This document shows, piece after piece, positions 33,059 to 41,175 of a DNA stretch of 48,062 nt; position 1 is the stretch's first letter, and each line of letters opens with the position of its first letter. Below the pieces are notes generated by a model. The model ran no database searches. It was not told where the DNA came from and saw nothing but the letters and a program-made list of their open reading frames with translations. Made by a program: the position numbers and the translations under genes. This stretch comes from Alteromonas sp. 1_MG-2023 (lineage in GTDB: Bacteria; Pseudomonadota; Gammaproteobacteria; Enterobacterales; Alteromonadaceae): positions 1 through 48,062 of the forward strand of contig NZ_JAUOQH010000027.1 of NCBI RefSeq assembly GCF_030547075.1, written 5' to 3'.

Positions 33059-34072
33059 TCAAAGCGGCAATTTTTGCGCAAGTACGGCATGGCATTGAGC
33101 AATAATGGACAAGGCGATACTTTCTGGTAAATCACCACCAATATCAAACCCCGCTGGGCTGGCAAAATATCCACTGAAATCAGTTTCTTTAACCCCAGCA
33201 AGTGCGAATATTTCTTCTTTACGGTGAATTGGGCCCAGCATTGCCACGTATTTCAAAGGATGCCGACTCAAGGTAGCCAGTGCTTTGCTGTCAATCTCAC
33301 GATGGTGAGACATTAATACGGCTGCATCTACGTTATGCGCTGCGCTATGTAAACTTAGCGCTTCAGGATCTGAAGATTCAATAATAAAATTGGCATTCGA
33401 AAAGTGCTCTACCCTAGCCTGCGCCGGCCTAGGATCCCACACGCTTACAGACCAGCCTAAATTTACTGCCATAGTAACTACAAACGTTGCATCATACCCT
33501 CCCCCTACAATAAGAAGATGTGGCGGCGGCTGACAAGGTACAGTTAGAACACTTTTCCCATTTTGGGTATCAAGTACGGCACAAGTAATCGGCTTGTTTA
33601 CATTCGACTCACTGCTATCAGAATCTCCCTCAGCGCAAACGCTAACAGCAGAGGAAAGTTCGCCATTAATTTCCTGTATCCATAAACAAGCCTGCCCACT
33701 GACCAAATAAGAATAAACCGTGTTTAACTGTAAATATTGATTACTATTGTTAACTGGCAGTAGCGCTAAGTGCACAACGCCACCACAGCCTACGCCTAAT
33801 TTAAACGCGATGTCTTCTTCATCGTTATCATCATAAACTGCCGTACGATGTTTACCATCTTGCATGACACGCTGAGCTTGCTTGTTTATATCAGATTCAA
33901 GGCAACCACCGCTTAACACACCAAGCTGATGGCCCGCATCGCTAAACAGCATTACCGCCCCGGCTTTTCTGTAACACGAGCCTTCTGTTTTATAAATAAG
34001 CCCCAGTACCCATTGGTGGGAATCTTTCAGTGGCTGCCACTGGGCCAACAAGTGTACTAACTGATTACTCAT
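33059..34072 (-). CDS. XdhC/CoxI-family molybdoenzyme maturation factor
   Basis: A 337-residue protein of the family that binds molybdenum cofactor and helps insert the sulfurated form into xanthine dehydrogenase-type enzymes. N-terminal CoxI domain: TEGSCYRKAGAVML, VLSGGCLESDI and KLGVGCGGVVHLAL. C-terminal Rossmann domain: LLIVGGGYDATFVVTMAVNL, then SVWDPRPAQA. The segment between (about 140-185) is Ser/Asp-rich and may be flexible. No molybdenum hydroxylase is encoded in this window, although the moa-mod operon lies 3 kb away. Convergent with the TonB receptor, separately transcribed from its neighbours. Confidence 0.9.
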   Translation of the reverse strand: MSNQLVHLLAQWQPLKDSHQWVLGLIYKTEGSCYRKAGAVMLFSDAGHQLGVLSGGCLESDINKQAQRVMQDGKHRTAVYDDNDEEDIAFKLGVGCGGVVHLALLPVNNSNQYLQLNTVYSYLVSGQACLWIQEINGELSSAVSVCAEGDSDSSESNVNKPITCAVLDTQNGKSVLTVPCQPPPHLLIVGGGYDATFVVTMAVNLGWSVSVWDPRPAQARVEHFSNANFIIESSDPEALSLHSAAHNVDAAVLMSHHREIDSKALATLSRHPLKYVAMLGPIHRKEEIFALAGVKETDFSGYFASPAGFDIGGDLPESIALSIIAQCHAVLAQKLPL

Positions 34073-34168
34073 AGCACACCTGAGCGTAGCCAGTTAAAAA
34101 CGCAGCCACTGAAAAATATTTTTCGTTCAATGATTTAACCTTAATTTCTGTAGACACTACCGTGGTTT

Positions 34169-34810
34169 TTATTGCTGTTCATTTGAAGCTTGGGTTATAA
34201 ACTGCGCCAGCGTATCTGGGTCTTGAGCGCCGGCTACACCGCTATTGCCAATAACAAAAGTAGGCACGCTTTGGATACCACGTTGCAACCACAAATTTTC
34301 ATGTTCTCGCACTACATCGGCGTAGGCTTGATTAGCTAGAAGCTCTCGCACTTCATGCTCATCTAGCCCCACAGATACTGCTTCGGTTACTAATACTTCT
34401 ACATCGTTAACGTTCTTTCTTTCGGTGAAATAAGCGGCAAACAATCTCAGTTTTAACGCTTCTTGCTTACCTTTCTCGTCTGCATAGTGCAGAACTTGAT
34501 GTGCATTGAACGTATTAGCCATTCGCATACCATCGAAATAATCGAAGGTAAAACCAACTGATGCGCCGGCATCAATAAGCTGTTGTCTGTTTTGATCGCT
34601 TTGCGCGGGAGTAAGGCCGTATTTTTCCATAATATGCTCGCGCACATCCTGCCCCTCTTGCGGCATTTGAGGGTTTAGCTCAAACGGATGAAACTGAATA
34701 GTGACTTCTATGTCATCTAACTGCGCGATGGCTTTTTGTAGTCGCTCGTAACCAATGATACACCAAGGGCAAACCACGTCTGAGACCATATCTATCGTTA
34801 ATTTTTTCAT
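34169..34810 (-). CDS. DsbA-family oxidoreductase, FrnE-like
   Basis: A 213-residue thioredoxin-fold protein without a signal peptide. The active site is DVVCPWCIIG (CPWC near residue 14-17). The helical insertion and the cis-Pro region GIQSVPTFVIG near 180 are as in FrnE and 2-hydroxychromene-2-carboxylate isomerase relatives. Cytoplasmic dithiol-disulfide exchange under oxidative stress is the likely role. GGAGG precedes the ATG. It stands alone between XdhC and the SGNH gene. Confidence 0.9.
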   Translation of the reverse strand: MKKLTIDMVSDVVCPWCIIGYERLQKAIAQLDDIEVTIQFHPFELNPQMPQEGQDVREHIMEKYGLTPAQSDQNRQQLIDAGASVGFTFDYFDGMRMANTFNAHQVLHYADEKGKQEALKLRLFAAYFTERKNVNDVEVLVTEAVSVGLDEHEVRELLANQAYADVVREHENLWLQRGIQSVPTFVIGNSGVAGAQDPDTLAQFITQASNEQQ

Positions 34811-34899
34811 TCTACCTCCAGCGCGAAGCCTTTAAATTTTAGTGTGGTATTAACACCTACTGAATTAATAAATGCATTGTAGGGTTGAAATGTCACGCT

Positions 34900-35805
34900 T
34901 CAACTCACTTTGTTACTTTTACCGACCAACCCGTCAACTTCTTCGTTCACTAACTTAATGATAGCGTTAGCCCACAATTGATATCCTGCACTGTGAGGGT
35001 GAAAACCATCTTCAGCCATATACTCAAGCGTATTGTTACTGCTGCTATCTTCTTGCGGGTGCAGTGAAAGAGTGAGTACGTTAACCCCTTGATATTTGTT
35101 CACCAATTTCACTAATGCGTTATTCAAGTACTTGGCTTTTTGGCCCAGTACCCATCGTAATGGTTGGGGTAACGCTGGAAATTCATGCATAGGAGGAAGT
35201 GCAGTAAACACAATAGATTGGCAGTGGTAACTCGTTTGAAGTAGTTCAATAATTTGCACTATATTGCGCCGCCATCGGTACAAGGAGGTAAACCCCGTAA
35301 CATCGTTAACCCCAATGGAAATAACGGTTAAATCAAAAACCATACTGGTTGAGGTAAGTGGTGAGTCAGTGTGTGAATTAGTGTCCTGCAACATGTTAGC
35401 TAACGAAGCACTATTCACTCCGGTTTTGGCTTTTAACCGCCAGTTTACGCAGTAATGTGCAGATAACCCTTCGCATAGCATCCCAGAAAGAGCATCTTGC
35501 TGAGTTGATACCCCCACCCCAGCGGCAGCAGAATCACCGGCGATCAGCACAGTTAAAGGTGGTTTTGTATGAGGGCCACTGTATTTTTCGGGCTTACTTA
35601 TTGTCTGTGGTATCGAATTTATGTCTGGCTCTGGTTCTGCATATACGGATTTAAAATCGCGCTGACATTCACACTGACCTAAACGTTCACCGCTAGGTTC
35701 GGGTAATTTGAGTGTTTTTTTCCTTACTATGACCGCTTGCACAAGCAATATTGGAAAAAAGACTATAATGAATATGTTTAGCACTAAAACCTTGAACGAG
35801 ATCAA
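34900..35805 (-). CDS. SGNH/GDSL-family esterase, membrane-anchored
   Basis: A 301-residue hydrolase. An N-terminal hydrophobic segment (about 5-26) acts as a signal anchor. The catalytic blocks are Ser in AGDSAAAGVGV, Gly-x-Asn-Asp in ISIGVNDVTGF, and Asp-x-x-His in EDGFHPHSAGY, which together define the SGNH fold. Substrates may be acyl or acetyl esters on lipids or glycans. The start is a TTG at 35805, supported by AAGGTG a few bases upstream; no in-frame ATG lies before the hydrophobic segment. The first codons overlap a candidate FNR box facing hemN, so the two genes may influence each other. Confidence 0.85.
   Translation of the reverse strand: MISFKVLVLNIFIIVFFPILLVQAVIVRKKTLKLPEPSGERLGQCECQRDFKSVYAEPEPDINSIPQTISKPEKYSGPHTKPPLTVLIAGDSAAAGVGVSTQQDALSGMLCEGLSAHYCVNWRLKAKTGVNSASLANMLQDTNSHTDSPLTSTSMVFDLTVISIGVNDVTGFTSLYRWRRNIVQIIELLQTSYHCQSIVFTALPPMHEFPALPQPLRWVLGQKAKYLNNALVKLVNKYQGVNVLTLSLHPQEDSSSNNTLEYMAEDGFHPHSAGYQLWANAIIKLVNEEVDGLVGKSNKVS
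35792..35805 (+). promoter_or_regulatory. FNR/Anr box upstream of hemN
   Basis: TTGAACGAGATCAA matches the consensus TTGAT-N4-ATCAA at nine of ten fixed positions. A TATAAA at 35831 gives a plausible -10, placing the box near -44, as in class II FNR activation of hemN in other gammaproteobacteria. Confidence 0.7.
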
Positions 35806-35925
35806 TAAACACCTTACAAGTTTGCATTACTATAAATTATGAGATGGGGTTTTACGCAAAGGGAAAGATACCTTGCTTGATAGTCTTTCACTACTTTTCA
35901 CACGCAAACTAAACAGAAGATAACT

Positions 35926-37293
35926 ATGAATTCGCCAATTGAACAAGCTACAACGACTATAACAAAGTATGCACAACAGGCGCCCCGTTACACTTCTTAC
36001 CCTACGGCGCTGAAGTTTGAAGCAGTGAATGACGATTTACTCGAAAATGCGTCAGAGCATTGTGGTGCTGATACTATTAGCTTGTACATTCATATTCCCT
36101 TCTGTGAGAAGCTTTGTTATTACTGCGGCTGCAATAAAATTGTAACCAGACACAACGAAAAGGCCGACCATTACCTTAGCTACATTGAAAAAGAGATGGT
36201 AGCGAAAAAGTCGCTTTATAAGCACAAGAAGGTATTAGCCCTGCATTTAGGGGGGGGCTCTCCAAGCTTTCTTTCGGTGTTACAGCACACCTATCTAATG
36301 TATTTAATCAGAAAACACTTTTTAATATCTGCCGATGCGGAATTCTCTATTGAGTTAGATCCAAGAAACGTTAACTCTGAATACTTGCAAGGTTTACATG
36401 ACTTGGGTTACACCCGAGTGAGTTTTGGTGTGCAAGATATTAATGTGGATGTTCAGCAATCTATTAACCGAGTGCAAAGCACAGCCCATATTGCTCAATT
36501 AGTATTTGATGCAAAAAACATTGGTTTTTCTTCAGTAAACTTAGACTTAATTTACGGTTTGCCTAAACAAACCATGGAGAAATTTCGCACGACGGTTGTG
36601 GCCGTTAAAGCTATGTCTCCCGATAGAATATCGCTTTTCAGTTACGCTCACTTGCCCGATAGATTTGCCTCTCAGCGAAAAATACCTCAAGAAACCCTAC
36701 CCACACCAGATGAAAAAGCCGCGCTTCATCAGATGGCAGTAGACAGCTTCACGAAAACGGGGTTTGAAATGATTGGGTTAGATCACTTCGCTAAATCTGG
36801 CGACGCATTGGCGGTGGCGAAGCACAATCATGTGTTACATCGAAACTTTCAAGGCTATACCACCCATAAAAATAGTGACTTGTTAGGGTTGGGAGTGTCT
36901 GCAATAAGCACGATTGGTAATGCTTACGGTCAAAACCCCAAACAACTGCAAGACTATTACAGCCGACTAGACAACGAAACTTCATTAACTGCTAATGGCG
37001 TAGCATTAACCCTAGATGACCGCATTCGTCGCGATGTGATCATGTCGCTAATGTGTAATTTATATTTAGATAAGCAGGATATTGAAGAGAAATACGATAT
37101 TAAGTTTAACGGCTATTTTTGTGTTGAATTAAGCAGCCTTAAATCTTTGGTAGACGACGGTATTATTGAGTTGAGTGAGCGGTACATTAACGTACCGGAT
37201 AAGTCTCGTATTTATATAAGAGCAATATGCGCACGATTTGATGCTTACCTAAACAAAGACCATCACATATCGCGCTACTCAGCGGCAATTTAA
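35926..37293 (+). CDS. hemN: Oxygen-independent coproporphyrinogen III oxidase
   Basis: A 455-residue radical-SAM enzyme that decarboxylates coproporphyrinogen III to protoporphyrinogen IX without oxygen, in heme synthesis. The opening APRYTSYPTALKF is typical of true HemN. The cluster motif IPFCEKLCYYCGCNK gives Cys60, 64 and 67, plus Cys69 as in HemN. HLGGGSPSFL binds SAM. Full family length, with the C-terminal HemN domain (KSLVDDGIIEL). GAAGATAACT lies before the ATG. Regulation by oxygen is suggested by the upstream FNR box. Convergent with modC. Confidence 0.96.
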   Translation: MNSPIEQATTTITKYAQQAPRYTSYPTALKFEAVNDDLLENASEHCGADTISLYIHIPFCEKLCYYCGCNKIVTRHNEKADHYLSYIEKEMVAKKSLYKHKKVLALHLGGGSPSFLSVLQHTYLMYLIRKHFLISADAEFSIELDPRNVNSEYLQGLHDLGYTRVSFGVQDINVDVQQSINRVQSTAHIAQLVFDAKNIGFSSVNLDLIYGLPKQTMEKFRTTVVAVKAMSPDRISLFSYAHLPDRFASQRKIPQETLPTPDEKAALHQMAVDSFTKTGFEMIGLDHFAKSGDALAVAKHNHVLHRNFQGYTTHKNSDLLGLGVSAISTIGNAYGQNPKQLQDYYSRLDNETSLTANGVALTLDDRIRRDVIMSLMCNLYLDKQDIEEKYDIKFNGYFCVELSSLKSLVDDGIIELSERYINVPDKSRIYIRAICARFDAYLNKDHHISRYSAAI

Positions 37294-37337
37294 CACTGTA
37301 CTTAAAAAGTGGTGAGCTAACAATCACGGGGCTAGGA

Positions 37338-37365
37338 CTAGATATTTAGACCTAGATATTTAGAC
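37338..37365. repeat. 14-bp tandem duplication after hemN
   Basis: Two perfect copies of CTAGATATTTAGAC, flanked by CTAGG on both sides, in the short spacer between the convergent hemN and modC. The flanks can also pair as a weak hairpin. Confidence 0.9.
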
Positions 37366-37390
37366 CTAGGTTTTAAACATTTTCCTAAGT

Positions 37391-38617
37391 TTACTGAAGC
37401 TTAAACCTAGCCACAACATTTAGCCCAGGCTTCAACTCCAACCTTTCAATAGACAAAGTACTGACTCTGGCATAAAGGGTTTGGCTATCATGCGAAAGCA
37501 CCACTATTGCAGTCTGCAATTGGGTGGGTGGAAGCGGCTGTCCTAAGTGGGATAAGGTAGAGCCTTGTAGCCCGTCAGGCTGATAAATTTCCATAATCTC
37601 ACAGGGCAGCGCATTTAAAATACTGCTAGATGGCGTGTTTATCTGTGTATTGGTATCGATACTCACTTCACTGGCAAATACCGCAATTTTCCCCAACTCA
37701 GCATTCTGAGTGTCACTTTTATTTACTGTAGAGCTTACGGTGAAGCTTTCTGCAGAGCTTACGGTAGAGCATGCGACAGTGCTTTCGATAGATTTAGCCT
37801 GCTTGGGTTTAACGTGCATGGAATTCGCGTAGATGGATTTCGCATACAAGATATTGCCGCTAAAATCTAAACGGGTGAATGGATGAGGGAAGTCATCCGT
37901 ACTGGGCATTACCTTACCTTCAAGAATTGCACAGGGGTTTTCAAGGGTGCCTTGGCTGGCGATTTGCGCCATAACGTAAGCTACCTCCCCCGCTGCGGTT
38001 ATAACACCATCGACAATAGCCACTAGCCCATCACAAAATAGCGCTAAATCTTGAACATCGTGAGACACCATAATTAGCTTTATATTTAAACGTTTACAGG
38101 TTTCTACTAAAAAGCGAAGAATTTTACTGCGTAAAGCGGCATCCAAGGCACTTAACGACTCATCGAGCATTAACACATCTGGCCCATTTACTAGCGCCCG
38201 GGCTAACGCCGCACGCTGAGCTTCGCCGCCGGATAGGCTATCTATCGGTTTGTGCAGTAAATGTTCGCACTCACACCCGGCAAGGGCATGGTCGATAGAC
38301 AACGCTTTTTCACCTGCATGACGCTGCGCCAGTGCTAAATTGCCTTTTACATCAACATGAGGAAATAACATAGGTTGCTGGAAAACGAGCCCCACCCGCA
38401 CAGGTTTAGACTTGGCTTTCGACCGGCTATTTGGATTTGCTTGATTATCACCAACCCAATCTACACTCACTTTCGCTTGTGGTTCGAAGCCTGCTAGCGA
38501 TCGAAGTAAACTACTTTTGCCCGCTCCTGATGGCCCAGTAATACCTATCACTTGCATGGACTCAGGCAATACCGCTTTCGCGTTAATGCGATTGGTTAAC
38601 GCGACATTGAACTCCAC
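37391..38617 (-). CDS. modC: Molybdate ABC transporter ATP-binding protein
   Basis: A 408-residue ATPase, longer than the usual 350-360. Walker A GPSGAGKSS (28-36), signature LSGGEAQRAALARAL (128-142), Walker B VLMLDE (148-153), and the switch His in MVSHD. Residues about 340-408 form the TOBE/MOP-like domain that binds molybdate. Between them a Ser/Thr/Val segment with a four-residue beat (STV, SST, ESFT) is encoded by 12-bp units at 37725-37784. GTG start with AGGAGG inside modB, overlapping that gene by 22 bases. Last gene of the moa-mod operon. Confidence 0.93.
   Translation of the reverse strand: MEFNVALTNRINAKAVLPESMQVIGITGPSGAGKSSLLRSLAGFEPQAKVSVDWVGDNQANPNSRSKAKSKPVRVGLVFQQPMLFPHVDVKGNLALAQRHAGEKALSIDHALAGCECEHLLHKPIDSLSGGEAQRAALARALVNGPDVLMLDESLSALDAALRSKILRFLVETCKRLNIKLIMVSHDVQDLALFCDGLVAIVDGVITAAGEVAYVMAQIASQGTLENPCAILEGKVMPSTDDFPHPFTRLDFSGNILYAKSIYANSMHVKPKQAKSIESTVACSTVSSAESFTVSSTVNKSDTQNAELGKIAVFASEVSIDTNTQINTPSSSILNALPCEIMEIYQPDGLQGSTLSHLGQPLPPTQLQTAIVVLSHDSQTLYARVSTLSIERLELKPGLNVVARFKLQ
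37725..37784. repeat. 12-bp tandem array inside modC
   Basis: Five degenerate 12-bp units beginning at 37725, with core AGCTT and ACGGTRGA repeated. They encode the Ser/Thr/Val spacer between the ATPase and TOBE domains. Confidence 0.8.
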
Positions 38618-39288
38618 CCATGCCCTCCTTTTCCATTAAAGCGATAAAGCAGTGTTAGCAGCAAAAATGAAAATAAAAGCAGGCCCAACGACAGTGCGTG
38701 AGCACTTTCATACTCTAAGGCTTCAACATGTTCATACAACGCAATTGAGAGCACTTGGGTTTCGCCTGGAATATTCCCCCCAATCATTAGCACCACACCA
38801 AACTCACCTATGGTATGGGCAAAGCTAAGACCGAATGCCACTATAAACGGGGCTTTGCACAAAGGCAGAATAATTCTAAAAAAGGTTTCTATTTTACTAA
38901 ACCCTAATGAATGGGCCACTTCAACATAGCGCTTATCTAGCTGAGTGAAGCCGCTATACAAGGGTTGTAACGCAAAGGGTAACGAATATATGAATGAACC
39001 TACCACTAAGCCTTCAAAACTAAATGCAAGTTGATGCCCCGTTAACCATTGCCAGCCCTGGCCTACTGGGTTTTGGGGCGAGAAAGCCACTAGCAAGTAA
39101 AACCCTAGTACCGTAGGTGGTAGCACTAATGGCAAGGCAAGCACTGACATGAAAACGGGTTTCAATTTGTGTTGCCAATTCGCCAGCTTCCAGGCCAATG
39201 GGGTAACTAACAGTATCAACAGTATGCTGGTCAGAAGTGCTAACTTTAGGGTTAAACCAACGGCGGCAAAAGCGCTGTTCTCTAGCAT
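38596..39288 (-). CDS. modB: Molybdate ABC transporter permease
   Basis: A 230-residue inner-membrane permease with about five to six helices. It carries the ABC permease coupling loop: VEVAHSLGFSKIETFFRIILP (EAA-like) followed by APFIVAFGLSFAHTIGEFGVVLMIGGNIPGE, split here for length, which is characteristic of ModB. Start ATG abuts the modA stop (TAAATG), so translation is coupled. It forms the transmembrane path for molybdate, energised by ModC. Unlike its partner genes it has no repeat-built segment. Confidence 0.94.
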   Translation of the reverse strand: MLENSAFAAVGLTLKLALLTSILLILLVTPLAWKLANWQHKLKPVFMSVLALPLVLPPTVLGFYLLVAFSPQNPVGQGWQWLTGHQLAFSFEGLVVGSFIYSLPFALQPLYSGFTQLDKRYVEVAHSLGFSKIETFFRIILPLCKAPFIVAFGLSFAHTIGEFGVVLMIGGNIPGETQVLSIALYEHVEALEYESAHALSLGLLLFSFLLLTLLYRFNGKGGHGWSSMSR

Positions 39289-40683
39289 TTAGTGTAAGCC
39301 TCTAACTACGCTGGATTGGGCACTGGTTTGGGTACTGGTTTGAACATTGCTTTGGGCACTTGTTTGAGCCTTGCTCTGGATACTGCTTTGAACACTGCCA
39401 TGGACAGCCGCAATTACACTCTCGCTTTCCCGTTTACTTCCAATGCTATATTTATCTGCTTTTGCAATTCCCTGCTCATGGTTATTTGCACTCACATCAG
39501 CGTGGAGTGAATCATCAACGGGCTGATACCCCCAAAGAGGTAAACTTGTTTGTACTGCTGATGATAATAAATAATCTGCAAAAGCCGTAGCTGCTGCTTT
39601 TCTATCTAGCGCGGCAGTCACTGCGAGGCTTTGTAAAATGGGTTGATGCAAATTATCAGGAATAAGTACTACGGCCTTGCTATTTTTTTGTAAGTGAGTG
39701 GTTGGTGAGCGAGTAATTGGCGCGCTAGGCTCGCTGTTTAGTTCACTATTTAGCTCTCTATTTAGCTCTCTATCTAGTTCTGGATTCACCGTAAGCGAGT
39801 ATGCTACCAAGGCATAATCGGCGTTTCCTGTGGTAAAAAACTGATATGTTTGCAGCACGTTTTTGCCCATTACTAAATGGGGGGCAACGTTATTCCACTG
39901 TTCAGTATTAGTAAGGTATTGTTTGGCGGCTTCGCCGTAGGGAGCAAGCTTAGGGTTAGCAATAGCCAGCTTTTTGCCTGCTAGAGAATCAGCCGAAAAG
40001 TATGGGGTTAAAGCCTTACTAGTAGAAGATACAAAAGCTAACCTACCTTTAGCGTAAGTATGTACATCTTCAGCGCTAACACGCCCCGCCTGTATTAAGG
40101 CATTGGGCCTTGCTGTATCGGCAGATAAAAACACATCGAACTGTGCCCCGTGAGTTAATTGGGCAAACAAGGTTCCGCTGGACGATACGGCAACGCTTAC
40201 TTCTTGCCCACTTCGTACATAATACTCTTTGGCGATTTCTCGCAGAGGTTTGGCAAAATTCGCAGCCACTGCCACCTGTAAGGGTGAGGTTAGCAAAGGC
40301 ACAGCTTCGCTGTTAGAAACAGGCTGTTTATTAGGGTCGAAAACGCTCTTCGATTCCGCTACGTTGCAGAAAAGCCATAGGCTAAGAAAACATAAAACAT
40401 GCACCATGAGTATGCCATTGCGACCTAATAATTTTCCCGCGTTTTTACCTATATAAGTGATGGCATGAGCAATAGAATGTGGGCTTGTATGAGAATTTGT
40501 AGGTACGTTCACACGAGTGCTGGTATAAGCGCTGGTGCAAGCGCTGGTACAAGCGCGTTTATAATCGCTTGTACCAATGACTGAGTGATTAATTTCGGGT
40601 CTGCTGGCTTTCTCTGAGGCTTGCTCCCGCAATCTGTTAAAAGCGAACATTGAAAAGGTCGGCAAGATTGAGCAAACAGCCAT
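39289..40683 (-). CDS. modA: Molybdate-binding periplasmic protein with repeat-built extensions
   Basis: A ModA about 200 residues longer than usual. The core is clear: VAVAANFAKPLREIAKEY, SSSGTLFAQL, GAQFDVFLSAD, LAIANPKLAPYGEAAKQYL, and the C-lobe TAFADYLLSS. A secretion signal MVHVLCFLSLWLFCNVAES begins near 40407. In front lies a 90-residue extension including CTSACTSAYTST; a second segment reads ELDRELNRELNSELN, and the C-terminus ends in QTSAQSN-like units. All three come from 12-bp arrays. I took ATG 40683, 17 bases after the moaE stop; GTG 40710 and ATG 40407 are alternatives. The latter would give normal secretion and remove the odd N-terminus. Confidence 0.85.
   Translation of the reverse strand: MAVCSILPTFSMFAFNRLREQASEKASRPEINHSVIGTSDYKRACTSACTSAYTSTRVNVPTNSHTSPHSIAHAITYIGKNAGKLLGRNGILMVHVLCFLSLWLFCNVAESKSVFDPNKQPVSNSEAVPLLTSPLQVAVAANFAKPLREIAKEYYVRSGQEVSVAVSSSGTLFAQLTHGAQFDVFLSADTARPNALIQAGRVSAEDVHTYAKGRLAFVSSTSKALTPYFSADSLAGKKLAIANPKLAPYGEAAKQYLTNTEQWNNVAPHLVMGKNVLQTYQFFTTGNADYALVAYSLTVNPELDRELNRELNSELNSEPSAPITRSPTTHLQKNSKAVVLIPDNLHQPILQSLAVTAALDRKAAATAFADYLLSSAVQTSLPLWGYQPVDDSLHADVSANNHEQGIAKADKYSIGSKRESESVIAAVHGSVQSSIQSKAQTSAQSNVQTSTQTSAQSSVVRGLH
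39313..39408. repeat. 12-bp degenerate array, modA C-terminus
   Basis: Eight consecutive 12-bp units from 39313, such as GGTTTGGGTACT, GGTTTGAACATT and GCTTTGGGCACT, encode the Gln/Ser/Thr tail. Confidence 0.85.
39737..39784. repeat. 12-bp array, modA middle
   Basis: Four 12-bp units from 39737, two of them identical (TTTAGCTCTCTA), encoding the repeated Glu-Leu-Asn residues. Confidence 0.93.
40517..40564. repeat. 12-bp array, modA 5' end
   Basis: Four 12-bp units from 40517: GTGCTGGTATAA, GCGCTGGTGCAA, GCGCTGGTACAA, GCGCGTTTATAA. They encode Cys-Thr-Ser-Ala repeats if translated. A similar array lies at 43863. Confidence 0.93.
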
Positions 40684-40699
40684 TCTTATATTTTCTCTC

Positions 40700-41173
40700 T
40701 TATTTTTCACGTAGCCATGCCATTGCAGCTTTGTCGTCTGAGGCTTTTACGTCTACCCAGCGTGAATCATCTCGCGTAAATTCTTTTTTCCATAAGGGTA
40801 CAGATTGCTTAAGCATATCCATCAAGAAATTCGCAGCTTCAAAAGCAGCGGCGCGATGCGGTGCAGCAGCACCCACCCATACTATTTGCTCGTCGTTATA
40901 CAATCGGCCTACACGATGCACCGCGCCTGCCGAAGTCAGCGAAAACCGAGTGATGGCTTGTTGCACTAAGTCGGTTAAGGCTTGCTCTGTCATGCCGGGG
41001 TAATGCTCAAGCTCAATGCCTAAAATATTGCCATCGACATTGTTGTCGCGCACTAAACCAGTAAAGGTGACAATAGCGCCTACGTTGCCTTTGGCTTTTT
41101 GGCTAGATTCTTGGCGCAAGCGATTGTATAACCATTGTTGATCGAAGTCGGCGTCGCCAATTAGTGCAAACAT
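40700..41173 (-). CDS. moaE: Molybdopterin synthase catalytic subunit
   Basis: A 157-residue protein of normal length. It transfers sulfur from the MoaD thiocarboxylate to precursor Z (cPMP). Motifs: GAIVTFTGLVRDNN, LELEHYPGM-type ELEHYPGM, HRVGRL, PHRAAAFEAANFLMD, and the catalytic-Lys region VPLWKKE. ATG 41173 is two bases past the moaD stop; a longer reading would enter moaD. The order moaB-moaC-moaD-moaE before modA joins cofactor synthesis to molybdate uptake. Confidence 0.95.
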   Translation of the reverse strand: MFALIGDADFDQQWLYNRLRQESSQKAKGNVGAIVTFTGLVRDNNVDGNILGIELEHYPGMTEQALTDLVQQAITRFSLTSAGAVHRVGRLYNDEQIVWVGAAAPHRAAAFEAANFLMDMLKQSVPLWKKEFTRDDSRWVDVKASDDKAAMAWLREK

Positions 41174-41175
41174 AG

